Of a stretch of DNA of 17,145 bases, positions 17,128 through 17,145 are shown one piece after another. The translations under genes and the position numbers were made by a program. How positions within the stretch are numbered: position 1 is the first letter of the stretch; each line of letters starts with the position of its first letter. Origin of the DNA: CAZTHM01 sp041946825 (GTDB lineage: Bacteria > Acidobacteriota > Terriglobia > UBA7540); contig JBHGBD010000050.1 of NCBI GenBank assembly GCA_041946825.1, forward strand, positions 1-17,145, read 5' to 3'. The notes beneath the pieces are model-generated. The model had not been told where the DNA came from. It was given only the letters and a program-made list of their open reading frames with translations, and made no database searches.

Positions 17128-17145
17128 CGCGCCGGTTTGACCCGG
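17128..17145. other. Window edge after the second SNF2 gene
   Basis: Only 18 bases remain after the stop codon. No terminator or new start codon with a ribosome site is visible, so it cannot be said whether the plus-strand unit continues. Confidence 0.5.

Noticed and set aside
1..17145. CRISPR array, insertion sequence, transposase or tRNA attachment site
   Set aside because: No regularly spaced repeats, transposase motifs, terminal inverted repeats or tRNA-like cloverleaf were found when reading the window, so mobility of the island is unproven here.

Overview
The window is a defence locus from a GC-rich bacterium. Nothing in it fixes the lineage: there are no rRNA, tRNA or ribosomal-protein genes. 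The base composition and gene style would suit a soil-type phylum such as Acidobacteriota, Myxococcota or a high-GC proteobacterium, but that is only a guess.

Most of the window (14780 down to 341, minus strand) is one compact operon that reads as a complete class 1 DISARM anti-phage system. In transcription order the genes are drmD (SNF2-family helicase), drmMI (N6-adenine DNA methyltransferase), a two-gene HigB-HigA toxin-antitoxin pair, drmA (large helicase), drmB (DUF1998 protein) and drmC (phospholipase D-fold protein). Junctions are extremely tight: TAATG between drmD and drmMI, an 8-base overlap between higB and higA, 9 bases between higA and drmA, GTGA between drmA and drmB, and ATGA between drmB and drmC. 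The only internal gap is 60 bases before higB.

Divergent from drmD, across an 82-base intergenic region, lies a second and different SNF2/RapA-type ATPase (14863-17127, plus strand). It is complete and has a small beta-barrel-like N-terminal region. It may be an accessory of the defence island or the first gene of a neighbouring unit that runs out of the window.

From family knowledge, DrmMI is expected to mark host DNA by adenine methylation, while DrmA, DrmB and DrmC form the core that acts on unmodified incoming phage DNA. DrmD is the class 1 helicase. The toxin-antitoxin pair sits in the middle of the operon, and its antitoxin carries an ImmA/IrrE-type HEXXH metallopeptidase domain. It could act as an internal guard or addiction module for the system; this is the least expected feature here. 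The first 340 bases hold no gene I can support. I saw no CRISPR array, insertion sequence or RNA gene.
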